This document shows positions 42,141-49,774 of a stretch of DNA of 64,000 nt, in pieces (the first letter of the stretch is position 1; each line of letters starts with the position of its first letter). The position numbers were made by a program, and so were the translations under genes. Origin of the DNA: an uncultured Clostridia bacterium (GTDB lineage: Bacteria > Bacillota > Clostridia > Oscillospirales > CAG-382); assembly GCA_944375955.1 (NCBI GenBank), contig CALWBE010000005.1, positions 31,285 through 95,284 of the forward strand, written 5' to 3'. A model generated the notes under the pieces. The model searched no databases and was not told the origin of the DNA. It saw only the letters and a list, made by a program, of their open reading frames with translations.

Positions 42141-43292
42141 TTACCAGTCAGCATTGCTTCCGTCTTCATAATACTGTCTCGGCGTCGTCCATCTCCCGTC
42201 ATATATTTTGTCTTTAAGAGCTGATTCGTCAATTTCTATACCAAGTCCCGGCTTTTTAGGTATATCTATATATCCGTTTGTAACTTTGAAAGGTTCTTTT
42301 AAATACCCTACCCCAAGATCCGATCCATCATCATTTCCCGGATGTTCCTGAACAAGAAAATTAGGTATGCATGCGTCAAGCTGCAAACATGCCGCAAGAG
42401 ATATCGGCCCTAATGGATTATGAGGTGCTACGCTGCCGTAATATAGTTCTGCCATAGCCGCAAGCTTTCTTCCTTCAAAGATTCCTCCTACATGGCAAAT
42501 ATCCGGTTGAATAATACTTACTGCCTGTTTCTCAAGCAGCTCTCTGTATGCCCATTTCCCAAATAACCGTTCCCCTGACGCGATCGGAATTGTAGTTGAA
42601 CGCGCTATATTCACCATGCAGTCAATATTCTCCGGCAAACACGGTTCTTCTATAAAAAACGGCATATACGGCTTTAACAGCTCTGCAAATCTCTGTGCCA
42701 TCGCCGGACTTACTCTTCCGTGAAAATCAATAGCCAAATCTATGCGATTCCCTATTTTCTCCCGGACCGCCGCAAACCTTTCTATGTGTTTCATCGTCTC
42801 TTCCGGATTTTCTATCGGCCTTATCGGCGGAATAATAGAATATTTCAGTGCAGTATATCCGGCTGACAATCTTTTCTCAGCAATTTTTAACATTTCTTCA
42901 ACTGTATTTCCGTCTTTTATCGCCGCCGCTTTTATATGAGTATACATTCTTATCTTATCACGACAGGCTCCGCCTATCATTTCATATACCGGGCATCCGT
43001 AATATTTTCCTTTTATATCCCACATTGCCTGCTCTATCCCACTGATCGCTGACATCATTAACGGTCCGCCGCGGTAAAATCCTCCTCTGTATAACGCCTG
43101 TATATGATGCTCTATACGCATAGGATCTTTCCCTATAAGATATTCTTCATATTCCCGTATAACCGCTTCTACCGATGTACAATGTCCTTCAAGCACCGGT
43201 TCTCCTAGGCCTATAATATCTCTGTCAGTATGCATTTTTAAAAACATCCACCGCGGTTTGACCTTTATTAGTTCAAGTTTTGTTATTTTCAT
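42141..43292 (-). CDS. dgoD: D-galactonate dehydratase family enolase
   Basis: A 383-residue mandelate-racemase-subgroup enolase. PPRWMFLK-like start (KPRWMFLKMHTD), GFYRGGPLMMSAISGIEQAMWDIKGK and VYEMIGG are very close to DgoD. Metal ligands appear in AIDFHGRVSP, FIEEPCLP and IASGERLFGKW, and the catalytic His region is VAPHNPLGP. The enzyme dehydrates D-galactonate to 2-keto-3-deoxygalactonate. No kinase or aldolase of the pathway is adjacent. Close relatives dehydrate other aldonates, so exact substrate needs testing. Leftward, with an AT-rich upstream region carrying ATTAATTATAT repeats. Confidence 0.88.
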   Translation of the reverse strand: MKITKLELIKVKPRWMFLKMHTDRDIIGLGEPVLEGHCTSVEAVIREYEEYLIGKDPMRIEHHIQALYRGGFYRGGPLMMSAISGIEQAMWDIKGKYYGCPVYEMIGGACRDKIRMYTHIKAAAIKDGNTVEEMLKIAEKRLSAGYTALKYSIIPPIRPIENPEETMKHIERFAAVREKIGNRIDLAIDFHGRVSPAMAQRFAELLKPYMPFFIEEPCLPENIDCMVNIARSTTIPIASGERLFGKWAYRELLEKQAVSIIQPDICHVGGIFEGRKLAAMAELYYGSVAPHNPLGPISLAACLQLDACIPNFLVQEHPGNDDGSDLGVGYLKEPFKVTNGYIDIPKKPGLGIEIDESALKDKIYDGRWTTPRQYYEDGSNADW

Positions 43293-43494
43293 TTTCCTTT
43301 ATCCTTTCTAATCTAAATAAAACCTTATAAATACTTTTTACAATTATATATTAATTATATATTAATTATATAAAACCGTATATAAAAATCTTGGCGCGCT
43401 TTTTAGATATATTCTTTATATTATAATATATTTTCGGCGGCGTCTGAACAGCAATAAAAATTTATACTTGTCACAATAAATATTATGTTTATAG
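43293..43494. other. AT-rich spacer upstream of dgoD
   Basis: About 200 bases with no supported reading frame. It contains two copies of TTATATATTAA near 43343-43365 and a GC-richer patch (GGCGCGC) near 43393. I could not fix a dgoD promoter here. Confidence 0.5.
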
Positions 43495-43523
43495 TTGACT
43501 TTAAAACAATTTTATGATATTAT
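43495..43523 (+). promoter_or_regulatory. Promoter of tRNA-Leu
   Basis: TTGACT (43495-43500), 17 bases, TATTAT (43518-43523); predicted start about 18 bases before the tRNA. Confidence 0.8.
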
Positions 43524-43547
43524 ATTAAAGTATATTTAAATAGTTCT

Positions 43548-43631
43548 GCGCCCGTGGCGGAATTGGTAGACGCGCCAGACTTAGGATCTGGTATCTTCGA
43601 TGTGGGAGTTCAAGTCTCTTCGGGCGCACCA
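43548..43631 (+). tRNA. tRNA-Leu (anticodon UAG), CCA encoded
   Basis: An 84-base class II tRNA. The acceptor stem is GCGCCCG (43548-43554) with CGGGCGC (43621-43627), then discriminator A and encoded CCA. The D-loop is GGCGGAATTGGTAGACGC. The anticodon stem CCAGA/TCTGG encloses loop CTTAGGA, anticodon TAG. There is a variable arm (TATCTTCGATG) and a T-arm with GTTCAAGT. It has its own promoter and terminator. Confidence 0.98.
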
Positions 43632-43634
43632 GGC

Positions 43635-43672
43635 AGAGCCTTGAGCCGATTCGTGCTCCTGGCTCTTTTTTT
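43635..43672 (+). terminator. Terminator after tRNA-Leu
   Basis: AGAGCC (43635-43640) and inner GAGC pair with GCTC and GGCTCT (to 43666), followed by T-run to 43672. Confidence 0.9.
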
Positions 43673-43729
43673 AATTGAATAAAGATGCAAGCGTCAAAGC
43701 TTGGCATTTTTTAGTCCCCCTATATAAAA

Positions 43730-43772
43730 AATAATCCGGACTCTTTTTGCGGTCCGGATTATTTTATTTTTT
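43730..43772. terminator. Second terminator hairpin downstream of tRNA-Leu
   Basis: AATAATCCGGAC (43730-43741) pairs perfectly with GTCCGGATTATT (43752-43763), followed by TTATTTTTT. It could also end the leftward TIGR04076-type gene transcript. Confidence 0.85.
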
Positions 43773-44002
43773 AACTTTGAATTACACACTTTCCATAATA
43801 TTTTTATGACTGTTGCAATCGCGGTTTCTGGCGGGATTTATTCTGGATTCAGCAATAATTTTTTCTTGTTTTAAAAATAGAAACACTTATATTTTTTTAA
43901 GTTTATACGCACATAAAAACACAGCATTTAAAAGTTAAGTTCTCATATTTGTATTTTTTGTTTGTAGGTATTGTATTAAAATATTAAAAGACCCTCTCTT
44001 GT
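43773..44002. other. Non-coding spacer, nothing recognised
   Basis: About 230 AT-rich bases between the second terminator and the small cysteine-rich protein. I see no supported reading frame, RNA gene or palindrome. Confidence 0.6.
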
Positions 44003-44335
44003 CTAATCCACCTGACGTGAATTGTTGGTATATACTTTCCCTTTTTCATCTCTGTTAATCGGAATTGCCTTTAAATGAAAAAGGATACAATTACATGGAC
44101 ATTTTATATCAATTTCATATTTTTCTTTTTCGCCTCTATATGTAAAATTACCGCCGCACCTAATAACTTCACACCATGTAAATAAATCAATCATAACTCT
44201 TGGGCATATACCTTCAGGACATCCATATGAAAAAACAAATCTATCTCCCTTTTCTATACCAAGTCTGCAATTTCCGGCTTTTCCTTCAATGGCGGTTAAT
44301 TCAAACATCCAATCTTCTACTACCCATTTTTGCAT
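44003..44335 (-). CDS. TIGR04076 family cysteine-rich small protein
   Basis: A 110-residue protein resembling the TIGR04076 family. Diagnostic parts are VVEDWMFELTAIEGKAGNCRLGIEKGDRF, YGCPEGICPRVMIDLFTWCEVIRCGG and KCPCNCILFHLKAI. Eight cysteines in pairs suggest metal or Fe-S binding. The function is unknown. I start at 44335, which has an SD (AAAAAGGGGA); the longer frame would overlap the neighbouring GTPase gene and has a basic non-family extension. It directly follows the fusion GTPase gene on the same strand. Confidence 0.8.
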   Translation of the reverse strand: MQKWVVEDWMFELTAIEGKAGNCRLGIEKGDRFVFSYGCPEGICPRVMIDLFTWCEVIRCGGNFTYRGEKEKYEIDIKCPCNCILFHLKAIPINRDEKGKVYTNNSRQVD

Positions 44336-44423
44336 ATTAGTATCCCCTTTTTTACCACAATTTGCTTGTCTATTAGAAAAAATTTTATCAAAAGATATAA
44401 ATTTTCTATTATTTCTCAGTTTT

Positions 44424-47006
44424 TTATATCTCAATTATATTTCTTATTGCTTTTTCAGCTTCCGAAACTTCCTTATGAAATGCCGCAGCCGGAACTCTCA
44501 AAGCTCCGTTTCCCAAAATTATAAGTTGTTCAGGTCCGTCTGACGTTGCAACACGCACTCGGTGCTTTTTTGACAGCTCATGCGAAACACGCTCAATATA
44601 TGCATCGGCAGTTTCAGCCTCTTTAGTATATACTACATCTATATTCCTGTATGATTCCACAGTCCCGGGGTTCTTTTTAACTTTATATGCGTCAAAAACA
44701 AGTATTATATTTATTCCTGAAAAGCCCTGATAATTGCATAAACGGTGTATCAGCGAATTTCTTGCAAGATCAAGGCTTTTTTTTGCTTCTGCTACAAGCT
44801 CATCCCATGCGAAAATAATATTATATCCGTCCACAAGCAAATATTCTTCCCCGTCAAAAACCGGCATTTTTTTAGGTCTCTGTTTCTGTTTCGCATTTTC
44901 CGCCTGATCCGCATTTTTTACCTCATGCTTTATTTTCCCGCTGTCTCGGCGCCGTATAGGTCCGTATGTCCGGACAAATATTTCCATAAGCTCCTTGTCA
45001 TCCGCAACATTTGCAAGATATCTTTCCGCTCTCGCCTTGAGCTCCTTTTTCGCCTCCTCAGCTTCAGCTGGTCTTCCGAGCACACGCTCTATATGCATAT
45101 AATTTTCAACTTCATTCCATTTTACAAGAAATCCCGCCCCATGCGCGCAAAATACGGAATCGCAGGGATTTTCCTTATCCGCATCCGCGTCATACCCTAT
45201 CGCTTCTATAACTTCTTCGCTGTTATGGCATTCTTCATATCCTTTGAGTGTAAAAGATATATTTCCTTTGCCATGAGAAAAATCCGCAAGCGTATGACCG
45301 TAGTGCTGTATTTCCGAAACAGGTGCAATTCCTGTAACTACAGACATTTCTCCATCGCTTTCCGGCTGATTTATTACCGCCCCTATTCTCTGCATATCCG
45401 CCATAACCCTGCCGACCGATGTGTCCGGAACACTTATCCGATAATTATAATAAGGTTCAAGAAGAACTGATTTTGCCCGTCTTAAGCCATGACGCACCGC
45501 ACGGTATGTCGCTTCTCTGAAATCTCCGCCTTCAGTATGTTTTTTATGGGCTCGTCCGGCGACAAGAGTAATTTTCATATCTGTGATAGGAGATCCTGTA
45601 AGCACACCGAGATGTACCTTTTCCTCAAGGTGAGTAAGTATTAATCGCTGCCATGAACGTTCAAGCTCGTCTGTCGAACAGTCCGTGCAAAACGACAAAC
45701 CACTTCCCCTTTCACTCGGCTCTATAATCAAATGTACCTCGGCATAATGACGCAGCGGTTCATAATGTCCGACTCCCTCCGCTATATCGGCAACCGTTTC
45801 TCTGTATATTACACTTCCAGCGTCAAAATCAACAGAAATACCGTATCTCTGCTCTATTACATAACGTATTATTTCAAGCTGTACCTGTCCCATTAAGAGC
45901 AGCTTTATTTCTTTTTTCCGATCGTCATACGATATTCTGAGCTGCGGTTCTTCTTCTTCAAGCGTCTTTAGCTTTCTGTATACTACAAACGGATCTTCTT
46001 TCTCGGGCAATATCATTTTGTAATTAAATACCGGTTCAAGTACGGGTAAAGAAAGTTCTTCCTCAAAGCCAAGAGTATCTCCTGACATTGCGCTTTCAAG
46101 TCCGGTAACCGCACAGACAGTTCCTGCAAAAACCGTCTTTACACTTTCATATTTAGTTCCTGAATATATTCTTATTTCGTCAACTTTTTCCTGCCACTCC
46201 CGGCCGTCTCGCGTTTTCCCACAAAGCTGATCTTTTGCTGAAAGATTGCCTCCTGTTATCTTCATGTGAACTATACGTTTACCTGAATCATCATGAGTTA
46301 TTTTGTATATTCTTGCTCCGAATCTTTCATTGCGATAAGGCTCTGGTGTATATTTTTTTATACCGTCTAATAATTCCTTTACTCCGTCAGTTTTTAAAGC
46401 CGATCCGAAAAAGCATGGAAACAGCTTAGCTTTTCCTATCGCCGCTGATATATCCGCCTCGCTCAAAACTCCATCCGCCAAATATTTTTCCATCAGCTCT
46501 TCGTCACACATCGCGGTTTCTTCCCAATCCGAAAGCTTGTCCGATTCTATGCATGAAACAGATAGTTTTTTTCTTATTCCTGACATCAAAGTTTCCCTGT
46601 CGGCCGACGGAATATCCATTTTATTTATAAAAATAAAAACAGGTACATTATGTTTTCTAAGCAGTCTCCACAAGGTTTCCGTATGGCTCTGTACTCCGTC
46701 AATACCGCTTATAACAAGTATTGCAACATCAAGGACGGCAAGAGTTCTTTCAGTTTCCGGTGAAAAATCCACATGACCGGGAGTATCAAGCAGTGTATAT
46801 TCATAATCTTCTCCGCGCAGCATAGCCTGCTTTGAAAATATTGTTATTCCTCGCTGACGCTCAAGCTGATATGTATCAAGAAAAGCATCCGCATGATCAA
46901 CCCTTCCCAGCTTGCGTATATTGCCTGAAATATATAAAAGAGCCTCTGAAAGCGTCGTCTTGCCAGAGTCAACATGCGCCAAAATTCCTACAGTCAATTT
47001 TTTCAT
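44424..47006 (-). CDS. TetM-like ribosomal GTPase fused to a Rae1/YacP-type NYN nuclease domain
   Basis: An 860-residue protein. Residues 1-640 form an EF-G/TetM-type translation GTPase with G1 AHVDSGKT (10-17), switch I RQRGITIFS, G3 DTPGHVDFS, G4 NKMD, and domain IV near AGRAHKKHTEGGDFR and LLEPYYNYRI. After a charged linker (about 660-705), the C-terminal 155 residues match the YacP/Rae1 NYN fold: YLLVDGYNIIFAW, ILVFDAYKV, EAETADAYIE and VATSDGPEQLIILGNGALR. Rae1 in Bacillus cuts mRNA in the ribosomal A site. A protein joining an A-site-binding GTPase with an A-site nuclease suggests clearance of stalled ribosomes. A pure tetracycline-resistance role is unlikely. Similar fusions probably exist in other Clostridia. 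Confidence 0.9.
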   Translation of the reverse strand: MKKLTVGILAHVDSGKTTLSEALLYISGNIRKLGRVDHADAFLDTYQLERQRGITIFSKQAMLRGEDYEYTLLDTPGHVDFSPETERTLAVLDVAILVISGIDGVQSHTETLWRLLRKHNVPVFIFINKMDIPSADRETLMSGIRKKLSVSCIESDKLSDWEETAMCDEELMEKYLADGVLSEADISAAIGKAKLFPCFFGSALKTDGVKELLDGIKKYTPEPYRNERFGARIYKITHDDSGKRIVHMKITGGNLSAKDQLCGKTRDGREWQEKVDEIRIYSGTKYESVKTVFAGTVCAVTGLESAMSGDTLGFEEELSLPVLEPVFNYKMILPEKEDPFVVYRKLKTLEEEEPQLRISYDDRKKEIKLLLMGQVQLEIIRYVIEQRYGISVDFDAGSVIYRETVADIAEGVGHYEPLRHYAEVHLIIEPSERGSGLSFCTDCSTDELERSWQRLILTHLEEKVHLGVLTGSPITDMKITLVAGRAHKKHTEGGDFREATYRAVRHGLRRAKSVLLEPYYNYRISVPDTSVGRVMADMQRIGAVINQPESDGEMSVVTGIAPVSEIQHYGHTLADFSHGKGNISFTLKGYEECHNSEEVIEAIGYDADADKENPCDSVFCAHGAGFLVKWNEVENYMHIERVLGRPAEAEEAKKELKARAERYLANVADDKELMEIFVRTYGPIRRRDSGKIKHEVKNADQAENAKQKQRPKKMPVFDGEEYLLVDGYNIIFAWDELVAEAKKSLDLARNSLIHRLCNYQGFSGINIILVFDAYKVKKNPGTVESYRNIDVVYTKEAETADAYIERVSHELSKKHRVRVATSDGPEQLIILGNGALRVPAAAFHKEVSEAEKAIRNIIEI

Positions 47007-47097
47007 CGGTTATATCCTTTTAGGGCATTTTTATATTTAATAATAATTTACATTATATTTTACTATATTCCCAGCAATTATTCAAGAGTTAAACAAT

Positions 47098-47126
47098 TTG
47101 ACATTATCATAAATTTGTGATAAACT
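47098..47126 (+). promoter_or_regulatory. Promoter of tcdA with palindromic operator
   Basis: TTGACA (47098-47103), 17 bases, TAAACT (47121-47126). The spacer holds a 20-bp palindrome (47104-47123): TTATCA and TGATAA arms around TAAATTTG, with 9 of 10 pairs matching. It overlaps the -10, so a bound repressor would block transcription. Confidence 0.7.
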
Positions 47127-47202
47127 TATTTAAAATATTTATTTGAATACTTTAAAAATGCTTTTTATTACAGCAAACTTGTAATTTTTGAAAGGCACGG
47201 CA

Positions 47203-47922
47203 ATGGATGAATTTTCACGAAGCAGGCTGCTGCTTGGATATGAAAACCTAAAAAGACTTGAAAGAGCTCACGTCGCAGTATTCGGACTCGGCGGTGTAGG
47301 CTCTTATGCTGTGGAAGCTCTTGCACGTACAGGAATAGGCAGCTTTTCGCTGTTTGACTCGGATACCGTCAGCATAACAAATATAAACCGTCAGATAATA
47401 GCAATGCACAGTACAGTCGGCAAATATAAAACCGAAGCCGAACATATTCGCATATCCGATATAAATCCCAACGCTAAAATATATGAATACAGGATGTTTT
47501 TTTCTGCCGCAAATGCTGAGCAGGTAGATTTTTCAGCATTTGATTATGTTATTGATGCTATTGATACAGTATCTTCAAAAATACTTCTTGCGGAAATATG
47601 CTCATCCCAAGATATTCCGATTATAAGCAGTATGGGAACCGGAAATAAGTTAGATCCGACAAAACTTGAAATTTCAGATATTTATGACACTTCAGGCTGT
47701 CCGCTTGCGCGCGTAATGCGCCATGAATTAAAAAAGCGCGGAATCAAAAAACTGAAAGTAGTTTATTCGAGTGAAATTCCGATATCTCCAAAATATAATG
47801 CGGCAGATACGGAAACAAAAGGAAATACCGGCCGTCCTTCGCCCGGAAGCATCGCTTTCGTGCCTTCGGCGGCAGGACTTATTATGGCAAGCACAGTAAT
47901 TAAAGACTTATGCAATATATAA
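47203..47922 (+). CDS. tcdA: tRNA threonylcarbamoyladenosine dehydratase
   Basis: A 239-residue E1-like ThiF/MoeB-family enzyme. The nucleotide-binding motif is AVFGLGGVGSYAVEALARTGIG, followed by DSDTVSITNINRQIIA, YVIDAIDTVSSKI and ISSMGTGNKLDP. TcdA uses ATP to cyclise t6A to ct6A at position 37 of ANN-decoding tRNAs. The ATG at 47203 has an SD (GAAAGG); an upstream TTG would add five residues. Rightward, diverging from the fusion GTPase, and followed 31 bases later by nadE. Confidence 0.93.
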   Translation: MDEFSRSRLLLGYENLKRLERAHVAVFGLGGVGSYAVEALARTGIGSFSLFDSDTVSITNINRQIIAMHSTVGKYKTEAEHIRISDINPNAKIYEYRMFFSAANAEQVDFSAFDYVIDAIDTVSSKILLAEICSSQDIPIISSMGTGNKLDPTKLEISDIYDTSGCPLARVMRHELKKRGIKKLKVVYSSEIPISPKYNAADTETKGNTGRPSPGSIAFVPSAAGLIMASTVIKDLCNI

Positions 47923-47953
47923 AATAAAATTTTTAATTTCACGGAGAAATAAT

Positions 47954-48697
47954 ATGAAAAACAACTTTAATGCAGAAAAAGTAAAAGACGATATTATCGA
48001 ATGGATACGGAATTTTTTTGAACACAATGGAAAAGACTGCAATGCCGTTTTAGGTATATCCGGCGGAAAAGACAGCTCAGTATGCGCCGCTCTGTGCGTT
48101 CAAGCGCTCGGCAAAGACAGAGTTATCGGAGTTTTAATGCCTAACGGAACTCAGACAGATATTGACGTTGCACGCGATTTATGCTCTTTTCTCGGTATAC
48201 GCAGCTATGAGATAAATATAAAAGATGCGTATGAGGGTATCATAACAAAACTGCATTCAGTGCTACAAACAACAAAACAAACCGAATACAATCTGCCGTC
48301 ACGCCTCAGAATGGCTACGGTTTACGCAGTATCTCAATCTCTGAACGGAAGAGTTGTAAATACCTGTAATCTGTCTGAAGACTGGGTGGGATATTCTACA
48401 AGATACGGTGATTCAGTCGGGGATTTCAGTCCTCTTTCGCGCCTTACGGTAACTGAGGTAAAAATGCTCGGAAAGGAACTCGGACTTCCGTCAAAATTTG
48501 TTGATAAAACACCTATTGACGGTCTTTGCGGAAAAACCGATGAAGAAAATCTCGGATTTACATACGCCGTACTGGACAGATATATCCGCGAAGGAGTATG
48601 TGAAGATGAAAAAATCAAAGAGATAATAGATACAAAGCACAAGAATAATCTGTTCAAGCTTGAACTTATGCCCATTTTTGAGTACAAGCCAGAATAA
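47954..48697 (+). CDS. nadE: Ammonia-dependent NAD+ synthetase
   Basis: A 247-residue NadE lacking a glutaminase domain, so it uses ammonia to convert deamido-NAD to NAD+. The PP-loop ATP pyrophosphatase motif GISGGKDSSVCAALC is at about residue 34. NTCNLSEDWVGYSTRYGDSVGDFSPLSRLTVTEV and KTPIDGLCGKTDEENLGF complete the active site. Length is typical. It probably shares the tcdA transcript. A terminator follows. Confidence 0.95.
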   Translation: MKNNFNAEKVKDDIIEWIRNFFEHNGKDCNAVLGISGGKDSSVCAALCVQALGKDRVIGVLMPNGTQTDIDVARDLCSFLGIRSYEINIKDAYEGIITKLHSVLQTTKQTEYNLPSRLRMATVYAVSQSLNGRVVNTCNLSEDWVGYSTRYGDSVGDFSPLSRLTVTEVKMLGKELGLPSKFVDKTPIDGLCGKTDEENLGFTYAVLDRYIREGVCEDEKIKEIIDTKHKNNLFKLELMPIFEYKPE

Positions 48698-48720
48698 ATT
48701 TAAAAAATTTTATAACTAAA

Positions 48721-48760
48721 AAACATTCCGATAAAAATAAAAGTTCGGAATGTTTTTTTA
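48721..48760 (+). terminator. Terminator after nadE
   Basis: AAACATTCCGA (48721-48731) pairs with TCGGAATGTTT (48745-48755), followed by T-run. Confidence 0.9.
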
Positions 48761-48762
48761 TA

Positions 48763-48809
48763 TTGATTTTTTGCAATATATGTGGCATAATATTGTATAT
48801 ATATTGCAA
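48763..48809 (+). promoter_or_regulatory. Promoter of the AraC gene flanked by a 10-bp inverted repeat
   Basis: TTGATT (48763-48768), 17 bases, CATAAT (48786-48791). TTGCAATATA at 48771-48780 and its exact complement TATATTGCAA at 48800-48809 flank the -10. This is a likely site for autoregulation. Confidence 0.6.
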
Positions 48810-48826
48810 TAACTGCCGGAGGAGCT

Positions 48827-49672
48827 ATGAATTCATCTGCTAAACCTAAACGCGGATATTTGAATCAGGATTTCAAGCTGTTTCATATTTATGATAAACG
48901 CGCAATGGATTTTGACAGCCATTCTCATGATTTTCATAAGATCATAATATGCCTGAGCGGAAGCGTAACTTATATTATTGAAGGTAAAACTTATATTCTT
49001 TCCCCTTGGGACATACTTCTGGTACCTAAAGACATGATACATCATTCAAAAACCGATTCCTCTCTGGCATATGAACGCATAGTTCTTTTTATTGACAGCG
49101 AATATCTTGATACGCGCGATGACAGCTATACTCTTTCTAATTGTTTCAGAAAATCCGCTGAGTACGGAAAATGCCTTTTTCATGCAGACGGCGCCGCACG
49201 TTCTGATATTTCCTCAGCTGCAGACGAGCTTGAAAAAGCTTTATCCTTTTCTGAAAATTACGGTTCCCTTCTACTTCAGCAGGCGGCTTTCATAAGACTT
49301 TTGGTATATATTAACCGTCTTGCGGCAAATGATGACGGACTTGAAGGATTTGTCTCTGACAAACGGCTGGAAAACATAATTTCTTACATAAACGAACATT
49401 TTGCAGATGAACTGTCAGTCGGAGCTCTTGCTCAGAAATTTTATATGAGCCGTTCATATCTTATGCATAAATTTAAAGCAGTGACAGGAGGAAGCGTATA
49501 CGGTTATATAAATCAAAAACGTCTCACCTCTGCATTAGCAATGCTTAGGAAAGGAGCTTCTGCATCTGATGCGGCAAAAGAATGCGGTTTTTCAGACTAT
49601 ACGGTTTTTTACCGCAGTTTTAAAAAAATGTACGGCTTTTCTCCTGGTGAGGTAATATCAGGCAAGCAATGA
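48827..49672 (+). CDS. AraC family transcriptional regulator with cupin sensor
   Basis: A 281-residue regulator. The N-terminal cupin-like domain (about 20-90; DSHSHDFHKIIICLSGS and SPWDILLVPKDMIHHS) binds a small ligand, probably a sugar. The C-terminal AraC domain (about 180-280) has two helix-turn-helix units (LSVGALAQKFYMSRSYLMHKFK and DAAKECGFSDYTVFYRSFKKMYGFSP). Targets are not shown; it is next to no carbohydrate gene directly but the region to the right is rich in them. The SD is GGAGGAG. Confidence 0.93.
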   Translation: MNSSAKPKRGYLNQDFKLFHIYDKRAMDFDSHSHDFHKIIICLSGSVTYIIEGKTYILSPWDILLVPKDMIHHSKTDSSLAYERIVLFIDSEYLDTRDDSYTLSNCFRKSAEYGKCLFHADGAARSDISSAADELEKALSFSENYGSLLLQQAAFIRLLVYINRLAANDDGLEGFVSDKRLENIISYINEHFADELSVGALAQKFYMSRSYLMHKFKAVTGGSVYGYINQKRLTSALAMLRKGASASDAAKECGFSDYTVFYRSFKKMYGFSPGEVISGKQ

Positions 49673-49703
49673 CTTTCTGATACACATATATAATAATGTA
49701 AAA

Positions 49704-49737
49704 AATGATGAGCGGCAATACCGCTCATCATTCTTTA
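49704..49737. terminator. Hairpin between convergent araC-type and EF-G-like genes
   Basis: AATGATGAGCGG (49704-49715) pairs with CCGCTCATCATT (49721-49732) around a five-base loop, followed by CTTTAT. Confidence 0.85.
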
Positions 49738-49774
49738 TACACTTAAAAATAATAATTTTAAAATTTACAGCAAG

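Noticed and set aside
43343..43365. Regulator-binding repeats before dgoD
   Set aside because: The repeated TTATATATTAA is plain AT-rich sequence and could arise by chance.
44745..45470. 241-codon plus-strand reading frame
   Set aside because: It is antisense to the fusion GTPase gene, rich in Phe, Ile and Arg as expected from reversed codons, and has no family likeness.
44424..47006. Tetracycline resistance gene
   Set aside because: The GTPase part is TetM-like, but the protein is about 220 residues longer than TetM, carries a nuclease domain and sits among housekeeping genes, so a dedicated resistance call is not supported.
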